Counted from the stretch's first letter, positions 1 through 8,061 are shown. The stretch: 11,466 bases of DNA from Sulfurihydrogenibium yellowstonense SS-5 (GCF_000173615.1 NZ_ABZS01000031.1:1-11466), one strand, 5' to 3'. Notes: generated by a model from the sequence alone, not told the origin. Program-made: numbers and translations.

Positions 1-148
1 TTTGGAGAACTTCCACTAAGTCCAGATTTTTTTCTCTTGCTAATCTTAATGCCTCTTCGATTGGAACTATTCCTAAGTTTTTACCTTCGTCGTCAATTAG
101 TCTTACTTCTTTAACTCTGATTTGATTGTTAATTCTTAACTCTTGAAT
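1..148 (-). CDS. infC: Translation initiation factor IF-3, N-terminal part (cut by window edge)
   Basis: Translating the minus strand from 148 gives about 49 residues that match the IF-3 N-terminal domain: an [14 protein letters not shown] stretch, then [16 protein letters not shown] and [10 protein letters not shown]-3 binds the 30S subunit, keeps it apart from 50S and checks the initiator tRNA-start codon pairing. No ATG, GTG or TTG exists near the expected start. The frame is open only from a TAA at 175-173, and the only codon at the correct distance from a Shine-Dalgarno is ATT at 148-146. This gives an N-terminus of the usual short length (compare Bacillus IF-3). The gene begins 2 nt after the nadB stop, so it is probably co-transcribed with the operon. 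The rest of the gene lies left of the window. Family identity is very likely; the ATT start is inferred. Confidence 0.9.
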   Translation of the reverse strand, partial: MQELRINNQIRVKEVRLIDDEGKNLGIVPIEEALRLAREKNLDLVEVLQ

Positions 149-164
149 GACTAAAACCTCCTCT
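146..164 (-). promoter_or_regulatory. Shine-Dalgarno and ATT start codon of infC
   Basis: The minus strand shows AGAGGAGG at 164-157, 8 nt before ATT at 148-146. The Shine-Dalgarno overlaps the last codons of nadB (stop TAG at 153-151). In Escherichia coli, infC uses AUU and IF-3 represses its own translation by rejecting this non-standard start. The same layout here suggests the same feedback loop. Confidence 0.75.
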
Positions 165-1728
165 GGTTTAATTTAAAATTTTTTTCTAAGATTGAGTGTT
201 TTTTAAACTCCTCGTTTTCCTCCGGAAAATCGATTCTGTAGTGAACGCCTCTGCTTTCCTTTCTTTTCAAAGCTGCTTCGCATATACCTTTTCCAAGAAT
301 TATTAAATCTTTGAGATATCTAACATTACAGAATTTATCTATTGAATTGTATAGATTTTCTAAGTCTAAAATAGCACTTTCTAAGCTTTCTTTGCTTCTA
401 ATTAGCCCTGCCTTTTCCCACATGACAGTTTTTATATTCTTTAAAACTTCAGCCCTTCCTTCTTTGCTTAACTGTTCTTTCGTTTGTGTTTCATTTTTAA
501 TATCTACATTTAATATATTAGCATAAATATTGTGTAAATATACGGTATATGCTGTTTTATATCCGGATACTATGCACTCTAAAAGTGAATTGCTTGCAAG
601 CCTGTTTGCTCCATGAACGCCTGTTGACGAAGTTTCACCAACTGCAAAAAGTCCTTTTATATCCGTTTTTCCATTTAAATCTGCTTTTATGCCACCTATG
701 GTATAATGGGCAGATGGACTTACCGGTATTCTTGTCTCGTTTTCAAGTCCAAATTCTTTTAGCATACTATAAACATTAGGAAATCTCTCTTTAAAGTCAA
801 TACCTTTTTCTAATAAAGGTTTTATGTCTAAAAATACTTTATGTCCTTCTTGGTATTTTTTAAATATCGCTTTAGCTACTTCGTCTCTTGGTTTTAGCTC
901 ATCGATAAATCTTTCCCCGTTTTCGTCAACAAGTATAGCACCTTCTCCTCTTACTGCTTCTGATATAAGCCATCCTGGTTTTCCTTCTAAGTAAATAGCT
1001 GTTGGATGGAATTGAACAAACTCTAAATCCATAAGCTCACAGCCTGCCCTATAAGCAACAGAGATAGTATCACCTGCCACGTTGTAAGCAGAGGTATTTC
1101 GTAAATATATTGCACTATAGCCACCTGTTGCTAAAACGATAGATTTAGACCTTATCAATTTTTGACTGTTTCCATCTGATAGGATAATTCCTACGTATCT
1201 ATCTTCATCTGTTAAAATCTCTTCTAAATAGTAGCCATCTGCTAAGTTTACTTTATCTTTTATATACGACAGCAGAGTTTTTCCTATCTCATAACCTGTT
1301 TTGTCTTTTGAGTGTAAGACTCTATTTCTTGAATGTGCCCCTTCTCTTGTAAGTTTAATAAAACCTTTTTCATCTCTATCAAAATTTACACCAATGTTGA
1401 TTAAATCTATGACCCTTTCTAATCCTTCTTCAACAAGCAGTCTAACGTTTCTTTCTATGCATAGACCTTTACCTGCTTTTAATGTATCTTCATAGTGTAA
1501 TTCTGTAGAATCTTCCGGAGAGATTGCGGCGGCTATTCCGCCTTGAGCCAGGAAAGAGTTTGACTTGCCGGGCTTTTTCTTTGTTATGAGTAGTGGTTTT
1601 ATACCAAGCTGCAAGAGATAATAAGCGGTAGAAATGCCGGCAAGTCCGGTCCCAACAATAATCGTATCAACCCTTTCTTCCGGTAATTCTCTCGTATTAA
1701 AACAGGTTAAATATCTATTAAACTGCAT
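151..1728 (-). CDS. nadB: L-aspartate oxidase
   Basis: FAD enzyme of 525 residues that oxidises L-aspartate to iminoaspartate, the first step of de novo NAD synthesis; NadA (not in this window) would use the product. The sequence shows the N-terminal dinucleotide fold GTGLAG (26-31), the FAD motif [11 protein letters not shown] (58-68), and the family's substrate and catalytic segments: EGAHSRNR (129-136), QFHPTAIY (239-246), RGEGA (260-264), RDEVAKAI (281-288) and HYTIGGI (341-347). The C-terminal FAD motif [14 protein letters not shown] is at 371-384. A helical C-terminal domain ends with [11 protein letters not shown]. Length is normal for NadB. These features favour NadB over succinate dehydrogenase or fumarate reductase flavoproteins. 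The ATG at 1728 follows an AAGG and overlaps the end of yvcK by 11 nt, which suggests translational coupling. The infC Shine-Dalgarno lies in its last codons. Confidence 0.95.
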   Translation of the reverse strand: MQFNRYLTCFNTRELPEERVDTIIVGTGLAGISTAYYLLQLGIKPLLITKKKPGKSNSFLAQGGIAAAISPEDSTELHYEDTLKAGKGLCIERNVRLLVEEGLERVIDLINIGVNFDRDEKGFIKLTREGAHSRNRVLHSKDKTGYEIGKTLLSYIKDKVNLADGYYLEEILTDEDRYVGIILSDGNSQKLIRSKSIVLATGGYSAIYLRNTSAYNVAGDTISVAYRAGCELMDLEFVQFHPTAIYLEGKPGWLISEAVRGEGAILVDENGERFIDELKPRDEVAKAIFKKYQEGHKVFLDIKPLLEKGIDFKERFPNVYSMLKEFGLENETRIPVSPSAHYTIGGIKADLNGKTDIKGLFAVGETSSTGVHGANRLASNSLLECIVSGYKTAYTVYLHNIYANILNVDIKNETQTKEQLSKEGRAEVLKNIKTVMWEKAGLIRSKESLESAILDLENLYNSIDKFCNVRYLKDLIILGKGICEAALKRKESRGVHYRIDFPEENEEFKKHSILEKNFKLNQRRF

Positions 1729-2710
1729 GTACCTTCAAATCATTTATAATTTCTAAAATTGCTGCATCTAATTTTTTAGGACTGTGTCTTGCATAGTTTC
1801 CTTCGTCTAATAAATCTTTTGCATAAACTGTAAGTCCCATTCTTGATAGATTTCCAACATCTGCCACAACAGGCTCTGAATTTTCTTTTAAGTATCTTTT
1901 GAGAACTTCATCCGGTGGAATGGTTGTATTTAGTAGCACTGCATTTAAAAATGATGCTTCTTCATCGCCAGCTACTATTTTATTTAGTGCTTTTACATGG
2001 TCGGAAGCTGTAAAGCCGTCTGTTTCACCATACTGTGTCATGACGTTGCATATGTAAAGCTTAAAAGCTTTTGAGTTTAATACAGCATCTCTTATATCTT
2101 TTATAAGCAAGTTAGGAATTATACTTGTAAACAAGCTACCCGGTCCAAGTATTATCATATCTGCATCTAATATACTATCCACAGCTTTTTGTGGAGCTCT
2201 TACATCCTCCGGCTCAAGCCATATTCTTTTTATCTTTGCGATTAATTTTCTACCGTACTCTGTAATTTCAACTTCACCTTTAATAATATTTCCATCTGTA
2301 AATTCTGCTACCAAATTTACCATGGAATCTGTAGATGGAATTATATGACCTTTAATTTTTAAGATTTTGGATGTTATTTCAATAGCTTCTAAAAAATCTC
2401 CTGTAATTTTTGTCAAAACAGTCAAAAATAAATTTCCAAAGCTATGACCTTTTAGACCTTCACCTTCTTCAAATCTATACTGCATTACTTTTGTTAGTAT
2501 ATCCTCATCTTCAGCCAAAGCTGTGATACAGTTTCTAACATCCCCGGGAGCAGGTATGTTAAGCTCTTTTCTTAAAATTCCGGTGCTTCCGCCATTATCA
2601 GAAACTGTAACTATAGCCGTCAAATCCTGTATTATTTCCGGGACAAAATACTTTAATCCTCTTAAAAGTGTACTTAATCCAGTTCCCCCACCAATTGCTA
2701 CAACTTTCAT
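1718..2710 (-). CDS. yvcK: YvcK/CofD-like protein (gluconeogenesis factor family)
   Basis: 330-residue protein of the CofD/YvcK family. It opens with the nucleotide-binding-type motif [17 protein letters not shown] (3-19). It then has [10 protein letters not shown] (35-44) with PAPGDVRN (53-60), HSFGNLFLT (89-97), the [10 protein letters not shown] loop (188-197) and [16 protein letters not shown] (219-234). In Bacillus, YvcK is needed for growth on gluconeogenic carbon sources and for normal cell wall synthesis, and it binds UDP-sugars. It is not a coenzyme F420 enzyme there. The biochemical role in this organism is not evident from sequence. Its ATG overlaps the mtnA stop as ATGA (4 nt), and its 3' end overlaps nadB, so it sits in the middle of a coupled operon. 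A true CofD (2-phospho-L-lactate transferase) is the alternative, but the [10 protein letters not shown] form is that of YvcK. Confidence 0.9.
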   Translation of the reverse strand: MKVVAIGGGTGLSTLLRGLKYFVPEIIQDLTAIVTVSDNGGSTGILRKELNIPAPGDVRNCITALAEDEDILTKVMQYRFEEGEGLKGHSFGNLFLTVLTKITGDFLEAIEITSKILKIKGHIIPSTDSMVNLVAEFTDGNIIKGEVEITEYGRKLIAKIKRIWLEPEDVRAPQKAVDSILDADMIILGPGSLFTSIIPNLLIKDIRDAVLNSKAFKLYICNVMTQYGETDGFTASDHVKALNKIVAGDEEASFLNAVLLNTTIPPDEVLKRYLKENSEPVVADVGNLSRMGLTVYAKDLLDEGNYARHSPKKLDAAILEIINDLKVHAV

Positions 2711-3726
2711 GATAACTTTCTCCCAAAAAATTTTAAAATTTTTTCCTTATTTGGCTTTTCTATTATACCTTTTTCTGTTATTATAGCTGTAATATTTTCT
2801 GCAGGTGTTATGTCAAATGAGTAGTTTATTGCTTTTGATTCTTGTGGCGCAACTTTACAGCAGTGACAGTTTTTTACTTCATCTTCATTTCTTTCTTCAA
2901 TAGGTATTTCATCTCCAGATTCTAAGTTAAAATCAAAGCTAGAGCTTGGAGCTGCAACATAGAATGGAATATTGTGATGTTTTGCAAGAATTGAAAGGCT
3001 ATAGGTTCCTATTTTATTCGCTACATCACCGTTTAATGTTATTCTATCGGCACCAACTACGATTACATCTATCATTCCTTTTTTCATTAAAAAGCCGGCT
3101 GATGAGTCTGTAATTATATAATGAGGTATTCCCTCCTGCAAAAGCTCCCAAGCGGTCAATCTTGAACCTTGTAGATAAGGTCTTGTTTCATCTACGTAAA
3201 CGGTTATATCTTTATCATTTTCATATGCAGACCTTATGATTCCAAGAGCTGTTCCCCAGCCGGCAGTTGCCAATGCACCTGTATTGCAGTGTGTTAAAAT
3301 GTTTGCTTTCTTTGGAATTAAAACCTCTCCGTATCCACCAATTGACCTGTTTGCGTGATAATCTTCTACTTCTATTCTCTTTGCCTCTTTTAAAAGCAGG
3401 TTTAAATCATTTCCATATTTTTCATAGATAGATTTCATTCTATCAAGAGCCCAAAACAGGTTTACTGCTGTTGGTCTTGTCTGTTTTAATCTTTCATAAA
3501 CTTGAATGTAATCAATGCCCTCTTTTATTCCTGTATAAAATCCATACGCTCCAACTATTCCGATTAATGGAGCACCTCTAACAATCATATCTTTTATTGC
3601 TTTTTCATAGTCTGCTAAGGTTTCAAGCTTTTCCCATACTAACTCGTGTGGAAGTTTTAACTGATTTATTACGTATAAAACATCGTCTTTAAGTTCTAAC
3701 GGCTTTATATCTTTTAGCTTTCTCAC
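2707..3726 (-). CDS. mtnA: S-methyl-5-thioribose-1-phosphate isomerase
   Basis: 339-residue enzyme that converts methylthioribose-1-phosphate to methylthioribulose-1-phosphate in the methionine salvage pathway. Family motifs run in order: [13 protein letters not shown] (50-62), [15 protein letters not shown] (83-97), [12 protein letters not shown] (145-156) with the likely catalytic Cys147, [18 protein letters not shown] (178-195), [19 protein letters not shown] (223-241) with the likely catalytic Asp227, and [14 protein letters not shown] (307-320). Together these separate it from the eIF2B-alpha/ribose-1,5-bisphosphate isomerase relatives. The start is GTG at 3726; it overlaps the rimO stop as GTGA. 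An oddity is a cysteine cluster at 287-290 (C-H-C-C) just before the VAPQ segment, where the family normally has non-cysteine residues. No other methionine salvage gene is visible. Confidence 0.93.
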   Translation of the reverse strand: MRKLKDIKPLELKDDVLYVINQLKLPHELVWEKLETLADYEKAIKDMIVRGAPLIGIVGAYGFYTGIKEGIDYIQVYERLKQTRPTAVNLFWALDRMKSIYEKYGNDLNLLLKEAKRIEVEDYHANRSIGGYGEVLIPKKANILTHCNTGALATAGWGTALGIIRSAYENDKDITVYVDETRPYLQGSRLTAWELLQEGIPHYIITDSSAGFLMKKGMIDVIVVGADRITLNGDVANKIGTYSLSILAKHHNIPFYVAAPSSSFDFNLESGDEIPIEERNEDEVKNCHCCKVAPQESKAINYSFDITPAENITAIITEKGIIEKPNKEKILKFFGRKLS

Positions 3727-5015
3727 TCAGCTTCTCCAACAACATCGTATTTATCGATAGTATCTTTTATTCTTACTTTTATAATATCTCCAACATTAAC
3801 AGGTTCTGTTGTTTCTACGTATACAATGCCGTCTATCTCAAAGGCACTTCTATAGCTTCTTCCTATTGGCAGGGTTTCCCATTCTTCTGAAAATCCATCA
3901 ATTATTATATCTAATTCTTTTCCTATCAAGCTTTTATTTTTCTGTTCTGTAATGCCTTCTTGCAGTGCCGAAATTTCGTTTAATCTTCTGATTTTTTCTT
4001 TTTTTGGGATTTTATCTTTATGTTTTTGGTAAGCAGGCGTTCCTTCTTCATGGGAATATACAAAAACACCAAGCCAATCAAACTGAGCTTCTTGTAAAAA
4101 ATTTTTCAAGCTTTCAAAATCCTCTTCTGTCTCCATAGGATAGCCTACAATAACAGAGCTTCTAATTGCCATATCCGGCGTGTATTTTTCTTTCCAATCA
4201 AGGATTTGATAAAGTTTTTTCTTCCTATATCCTCTCATCATATCTTTTAAGATTTTATCTTCTGAGTGTTGAATTGGCATTTCTATGTAGTGAAGAATTT
4301 TTTCACTGTCTTTTATGAACTTAAAGAAATCCTCATCTACTGTTGACGGATAAAGATAGTATAGCCTTATCCATTTTATGCCATCTATTTTTTCAAGCTG
4401 CCGCAAAAGTTCAAACAGCATCGGTTTTCCGTATAAATCATATCCGTAGTAGCTTGTATCTTGAGATACGATGTTTAACTCTTTAACGCCTAAATCTGCA
4501 AGATATTTTGCTTCTTCTACCAATGCTTCTATTGGCTTACTTCTATGTTTTCCTCTAATGTTTGGAATGGCGCAAAAACTACATGTATGGTCGCATCCTT
4601 CAGAGATTTTTAGGTAGGCTGTATGTTTTGGAGTTGATATTATTCTTTTTGTGTTTTCTTTGGGTTTTATGTCAAATAATACTGGAATTTGAGATTGATT
4701 TTTTAGGTCGATAAAGTAGTCTACTTCCGGAATTTCTTTTTCAAGTTCTTGTTTATAACGCTCTACCAAACAGCCTGTAACGATTATTTTTTTGTTTGAA
4801 TTTTGTTTTAGCTTGACAGCTTCTAAGATTGTTTCAATAGATTCTTCTTTTGCAGGCTCAATAAATCCACATGTATTTATCAATATAACATCCGCCTCTT
4901 CTGGATTGGCTGTAAAGCTTATGTTTCCTTGGTTTAGTTTTCCAATTAAAACTTCTGTATCTACAAGATTCTTAGGACAGCCTAAGCTTATAAAATTTAT
5001 CTTTAAGTTTTTCAC
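3723..5015 (-). CDS. rimO: Ribosomal protein S12 methylthiotransferase RimO
   Basis: Radical SAM enzyme of the MiaB/RimO family, 430 residues from the chosen start. It methylthiolates an aspartate of ribosomal protein S12. The N-terminal domain carries three cluster cysteines: Cys13 ([15 protein letters not shown]), Cys49 ([13 protein letters not shown]) and Cys82 (VTGCLVERY). The radical SAM motif is Cys141-x3-Cys145-x2-Cys148 in [20 protein letters not shown]-terminal TRAM domain occupies roughly 360-430. [10 protein letters not shown] and the [10 protein letters not shown] segment are typical of RimO rather than MiaB. The start is taken as GTG at 5015: it has AGAGGG 4 nt upstream, it matches family N-termini, and a promoter lies just before it. 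An in-frame ATG at 5099 would add 28 residues unlike the family and would lie upstream of that promoter. This is the first gene of the operon. Confidence 0.94.
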   Translation of the reverse strand: MKNLKINFISLGCPKNLVDTEVLIGKLNQGNISFTANPEEADVILINTCGFIEPAKEESIETILEAVKLKQNSNKKIIVTGCLVERYKQELEKEIPEVDYFIDLKNQSQIPVLFDIKPKENTKRIISTPKHTAYLKISEGCDHTCSFCAIPNIRGKHRSKPIEALVEEAKYLADLGVKELNIVSQDTSYYGYDLYGKPMLFELLRQLEKIDGIKWIRLYYLYPSTVDEDFFKFIKDSEKILHYIEMPIQHSEDKILKDMMRGYRKKKLYQILDWKEKYTPDMAIRSSVIVGYPMETEEDFESLKNFLQEAQFDWLGVFVYSHEEGTPAYQKHKDKIPKKEKIRRLNEISALQEGITEQKNKSLIGKELDIIIDGFSEEWETLPIGRSYRSAFEIDGIVYVETTEPVNVGDIIKVRIKDTIDKYDVVGEAE

Positions 5016-5045
5016 ATAACCCTCTATTTTAAATTTGATTTGAAT

Positions 5046-5074
5046 AAGATAACCTTTTTGACTGAAAATTTCAA
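5046..5074 (-). promoter_or_regulatory. Probable promoter of the rimO-mtnA-yvcK-nadB-infC operon
   Basis: On the minus strand TTGAAA (5074-5069) is followed after 17 nt by TATCTT (5051-5046). The start of transcription would be near 5039, giving a leader of about 24 nt that contains the AGAGGG Shine-Dalgarno of rimO. This supports the GTG at 5015 as start. Promoter calls from sequence alone are uncertain, and the -10 is imperfect. Confidence 0.5.
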
Positions 5075-5154
5075 GATGGGGTGCTGGAAAGTGTTCCAAA
5101 ATTTTTATGAGTTTACCTTGTCCGTCATCTTTGGACTGTAAGCCAAAGGATCTT

Positions 5155-5441
5155 TCTCATTCCTCATAGGTAGGCTACAAACAGAGAAATTTTGAATTTT
5201 TTCGAGTTAGACTATCCAGGTCAATTCCTCATAGGTAGGCTACAAACTATATTAGGAAATGCTTTCAGTTTGTCAATGGCGAGTCAATTCCTCATAGGTA
5301 GGCTATAAACTAGGAATAAACTCTAAAAGAAGTTGGTACCGATTTGTGTAGCAATTCCTTATAGGTAGGCTACAAACACACAGGCGGTAGGAGAGCCACA
5401 TGGATTTACTTAGGTCAATTCCTCATAGATAAGCTAATAAC
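5155..5441 (-). CRISPR. CRISPR array 1: 5 decayed 28-nt repeats, 4 spacers
   Basis: Repeats lie at 5155-5182, 5220-5247, 5283-5310, 5350-5377 and 5414-5441; spacers are 37, 35, 39 and 36 nt. On the minus strand the repeat starts GTTTGTAGCC and ends GAGGAATTGAC. The near-ATTGAAAC end and the leader on the right point to minus-strand transcription. Only the copy at 5220 is taken as the consensus. The copy at 5283 has one change, 5350 has three, 5414 (leader side) has four, and 5155 (distal) has lost its last four bases. The repeat is unrelated to that of array 2. Degeneration at the leader side suggests the array no longer gains spacers. It points toward rimO, about 80 nt from the rimO promoter. 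Confidence 0.93.
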
Positions 5442-5533
5442 CCGTCAACTTTTAACTCAAAAATAAATTCGTAAAAACCTTATTCAATTGCCAAGTTGTA
5501 AAACATTATAACACATTTTTAAAAAGTCTGTAA
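5442..5533 (-). promoter_or_regulatory. Leader and promoter of CRISPR array 1
   Basis: On the minus strand TTACAG (5533-5528), 17 nt, then TATAAT (5510-5505) make a strong promoter. The RNA would start near 5498 and run about 56 nt before the first repeat. The 30 nt against the repeat (5442-5471) match the array 2 leader at 25 of 30 positions without gaps, and the 29-nt promoter block matches at 24 of 29. Both leaders are exactly 92 nt from -35 to repeat. This fixes the array direction. The middle carries the 15-mer TATTCAATTGCCAAG (5481-5495, + strand), found again at 8122. Confidence 0.82.
5481..5495 (+). repeat. 15-nt direct repeat, left copy (inside leader 1)
   Basis: TATTCAATTGCCAAG is identical to 8122-8136 and in the same orientation. 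The two copies bracket array 2, its leader and all the heptad blocks (about 2.6 kb). A GTAAAAAC lies just to the left of both copies (5471 and 8095). The pair may mark an insertion or excision boundary, or shared ancestry of two leader-like segments. Confidence 0.6.
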
Positions 5534-5564
5534 TTTAGATAAATCAATAGCTTATACAACTTTA

Positions 5565-5592
5565 ACGTGAGAAGCGAAACGTGAAACGTAAA
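5565..5592 (-). repeat. 7-nt periodic repeat block, inverted orientation
   Basis: Four consecutive heptads on the + strand read ACGTGAG, AAGCGAA, ACGTGAA and ACGTAAA. On the minus strand this is the same YTCACRT-type unit that reads on the + strand at 5610-5644 and 8062-8096. It faces the block at 5610, so GAAACGTGA (5577-5585) can pair with TCACGTTTC (5625-5633). No coding potential. Confidence 0.6.
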
Positions 5593-5609
5593 AAGAATTT
5601 CAAATCCGT

Positions 5610-5644
5610 CTCACATCTCACGTCTCACGTTTCATCTCTTACAT
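5610..5644 (+). repeat. 7-nt periodic repeat block running into array 2
   Basis: Heptads CTCACAT, CTCACGT, CTCACGT, TTCATCT and CTTACAT follow each other without gaps. The last one covers the first bases of the leader-distal CRISPR repeat, replacing its normal CTTTC. Together with 5565-5592 it forms an imperfect inverted pair between leader 1 and array 2. Confidence 0.65.
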
Positions 5645-7570
5645 AACCCACACGGTTCAGATGTAACTGAGTTATTATTGAAAAAGTGGGAAGAATGGAA
5701 CGAGCTTTCTAACCCACACGGTTCAGATGTAACCCTCAACCAGGAAAAAAGGGCGGAGTAGATTATAAGGACTTTATAACCCACACGGTTCAGATGTAAC
5801 TTTAATATGAGGAGGTACTGAGAGATGGAAAAAGTACTTTCTAACCCACACGGTTCAGATGTAACTCGAAGGACACGGAGACGTTGTAGTTATTGAAGTA
5901 TCCTTTCTAACCCACACGGTTCAGATGTAACATTGGAGGCTGGAACCTTTGTTTTTCGATGTTAAATCTTTCTAACCCACACGGTTCAGATGTAACTTTA
6001 ATATGAGGAGGTACTGAGAGATGGAAAAAGTACTTTCTAACCCACACGGTTCAGATGTAACAAGTTATTGATAAAATAGGATTTTTTAGTGATTTTACTT
6101 TCTAACCCACACGGTTCAGATGTAACTTGTTGAGTTTCAGTATCATCACAATAATCAGTGGGACTTTCTAACCCACACGGTTCAGATGTAACTAAGGATG
6201 ATTAACTATCCATTAATCTACAAAAGCACTTTCTAACCCACACGGTTCAGATGTAACTTCTGGCCTTGTAGCGGCTGTGATATGGATAGATATACTTTCT
6301 AACCCACACGGTTCAGATGTAACCTCAGATAAACTTGACAACTTCTCTTCTGAAATAGCAACTTTCTAACCCACACGGTTCAGATGTAACATAGCAAACG
6401 GAGCCTTGAAAGCAGCTGCCAATCTCCTTTCTAACCCACACGGTTCAGATGTAACTGTTGGCAGGCTGTTAGAGTTATTATTAATCTGTTTTCTTTCTAA
6501 CCCACACGGTTCAGATGTAACGGTAAGCTCTCACTTCATCAGGCTAAATTCTTGGCACTTTCTAACCCACACGGTTCAGATGTAACCTTTATAACCTACA
6601 ATAGATTTTAAGCAACTTTGCTTCTTTCTAACCCACACGGTTCAGATGTAACCCATGCCACCCACCAGGATGGCATTTGCATACTGATCTTTCTAACCCA
6701 CACGGTTCAGATGTAACGTAGAAGGAGGAAGCAAAGATGAGAGAATTTTGGTTCTTTCTAACCCACACGGTTCAGATGTAACTTGCCATTTTGCAAGAAA
6801 AATTGCAATAGATGAAACCTTTCTAACCCACACGGTTCAGATGTAACAATGAAGATGTTAATGATTAGATTAGTAGAAGTTGACTTTCTAACCCACACGG
6901 TTCAGATGTAACGGCGGAAGTAATAGTTACAGAGTATTTTATTTTAGCTTTCTAACCCACACGGTTCAGATGTAACTCAGAGAGATAGAAAACATGTCCG
7001 ATGAACTAGGAATAGCTTTCTAACCCACACGGTTCAGATGTAACATAAAATAATTGTCAAACTACCTGCCGGCATCACTGCCTTTCTAACCCACACGGTT
7101 CAGATGTAACAAGTATAGATGACGACTTTACAGTTATTGATTGTACTCTTTCTAACCCACACGGTTCAGATGTAACTGTAATAAGCATAAACAGAAGCAC
7201 GCCCGCTTTTTGTCTTTCTAACCCACACGGTTCAGATGTAACCGACGCTACTCTATCTGTATCTGTTTTTTGAACTTCCTTTCTAACCCACACGGTTCAG
7301 ATGTAACTTTTTAAAGGTTTTGAAGATTTTGATTTTGATTTCGCTTTCTAACCCACACGGTTCAGATGTAACCATGAAACAAACAACCATTTAAACACAG
7401 AGAAATTTCCTTTCTAACCCACACGGTTCAGATGTAACATATGGAAAAAATATTCCCAAATAACATATATAAAATCCTTTCTAACCCACACGGTTCAGAT
7501 GTAACGTACTGTCCAAATCTGTTTAGAAATATTTGAATGCCCTTTCTAACCCACACGGTTCAGATGTAAC
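5639..7570 (-). CRISPR. CRISPR array 2: 30 repeats of 29 nt, 29 spacers
   Basis: The + strand repeat starts CTTTCTAACCC and ends TTCAGATGTAAC; on the minus strand it starts GTTACATC and ends TTAGAAAG. 28 of the 30 copies look identical. The copy at 5772 has one change (A for C), and the copy at 5639 has lost its first five bases, as expected for the leader-distal end. Spacers are 35-39 nt, mostly 36-37. The leader lies on the right between the array and cas2, so the newest spacers are near 7500 and transcription is on the minus strand. Many spacers read as open protein-coding frames, some on one strand and some on the other, consistent with origin from mobile DNA. Spacers at 5801 and 5997 are identical. 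The good state of the array suggests it is, or recently was, active with the adjoining type I-B-like cas genes. Confidence 0.99.
5801..6032 (-). repeat. Duplicated spacer pair in array 2 (spacers 3 and 6)
   Basis: The 36-nt spacers at 5801-5836 and 5997-6032 are identical along their whole length; two different spacers lie between them. Their neighbours differ (38-nt spacer and 36-nt spacer on the outer sides), so this is not an intact block duplication. The spacer includes GAGGAGG followed 9 nt later by ATGGAAAAAGTA, which resembles a ribosome binding site and start codon of a target gene. Confidence 0.97.
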
Positions 7571-7662
7571 CCGTTAAATTTTTAATCAAAAATAAAATCG
7601 CTTACAGCTTGCTCTATCAATATTCTGATAACTATTATACCAAATTTTTAAAAAACCTGCAA
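7571..7662 (-). promoter_or_regulatory. Leader and promoter of CRISPR array 2
   Basis: On the minus strand TTGCAG (7662-7657), 17 nt, then TATAAT (7639-7634) form a near-consensus promoter. Transcription would begin near 7627, about 57 nt before the first repeat. The block touching the repeat (7571-7600) has TTTTATTTTTGA and ends AACGG, conserved with leader 1. Spacing from -35 to repeat is 92 nt, exactly as in leader 1. In related systems this junction is where Cas1-Cas2 inserts spacers. Confidence 0.85.
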
Positions 7663-7679
7663 GTTGAAGTTTTTTGCAG
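7650..7679 (-). terminator. Possible weak hairpin terminator overlapping the array 2 promoter
   Basis: On the minus strand CTGCAA (7679-7674), an 11-nt loop, TTGCAG (7662-7657) and then G plus six T (7656-7650). The stem is only 6 bp, so it is weak. Its 3' arm is the -35 of the array promoter. It could stop RNA arriving from cas2 before the array, so that pre-crRNA comes only from its own promoter. Leader 1 has no matching hairpin. Confidence 0.3.
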
Positions 7680-8061
7680 CAAACCTCGATATACAGAAAA
7701 TATATTATTATATTTTATCCTTTAACTTCCTATCACAAGCCAACCGCTGAAAACCCCAAACTCAGAAGCTCGCTGCAAATATCAATCTTTAACTTGCCGA
7801 TCTCAAAAAATTTTAAAATAAAAAATTACAAATTTTCAAAAAATTAAAAGCTTAAAATTTCAAAATCAAAAAGTTTAATTCAACAAATACTTATAACTAC
7901 TCTTCAAAAAATCTCTCTCAAACCGTCACTACACAAGCTTAAATCAAACATCAAAAAATAAAATTACATTACCAATACCTTAGCTTCACTGACTTATAAA
8001 TCATCTCACTAAGCCACTACACAATCAAACAAAAATAGCTAAGATATTGATAAACCAATCT
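7663..8061 (-). other. AT-rich non-coding stretch between leader 2 and heptad block
   Basis: About 400 nt with no open frame above a dozen codons on the minus strand and none worth noting on the plus strand. The middle (7800-7870) is almost pure A/T with runs of A and T. No tRNA- or rRNA-like sequence was seen. It would be transcribed from the promoter at 8170-8198 if nothing stops it. It may be the distal part of the leader, a non-coding RNA, or remains of lost array material. Confidence 0.5.

Noticed and set aside
311..779. Plus-strand open frames opposite nadB, and similar ones opposite yvcK, rimO, cas1 and cas3
   Set aside because: They are antisense shadows of clearly conserved genes, with no recognisable family or start signal.
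5016..5099. Longer rimO start at the ATG at 5099
   Set aside because: The added 28 residues do not resemble the family, the GTG at 5015 has a Shine-Dalgarno, and the likely promoter lies between the two starts.
5129..5148. Inverted repeat CTTTGG/CCAAAG as a terminator between array 1 and rimO
   Set aside because: Only 6 bp with an 8-nt loop and no T run on the minus strand; too weak to call.
6655..6676. Inverted repeat ATGCCA/TGGCAT inside a spacer
   Set aside because: It belongs to the captured foreign sequence; with 29 spacers a 6-bp palindrome is expected by chance.
7075..7293. Open frame of 72 codons on the minus strand with a repeated VTSEPCGLER motif
   Set aside because: It lies entirely inside CRISPR array 2; the repeated peptide is the translated CRISPR repeat, not a gene.
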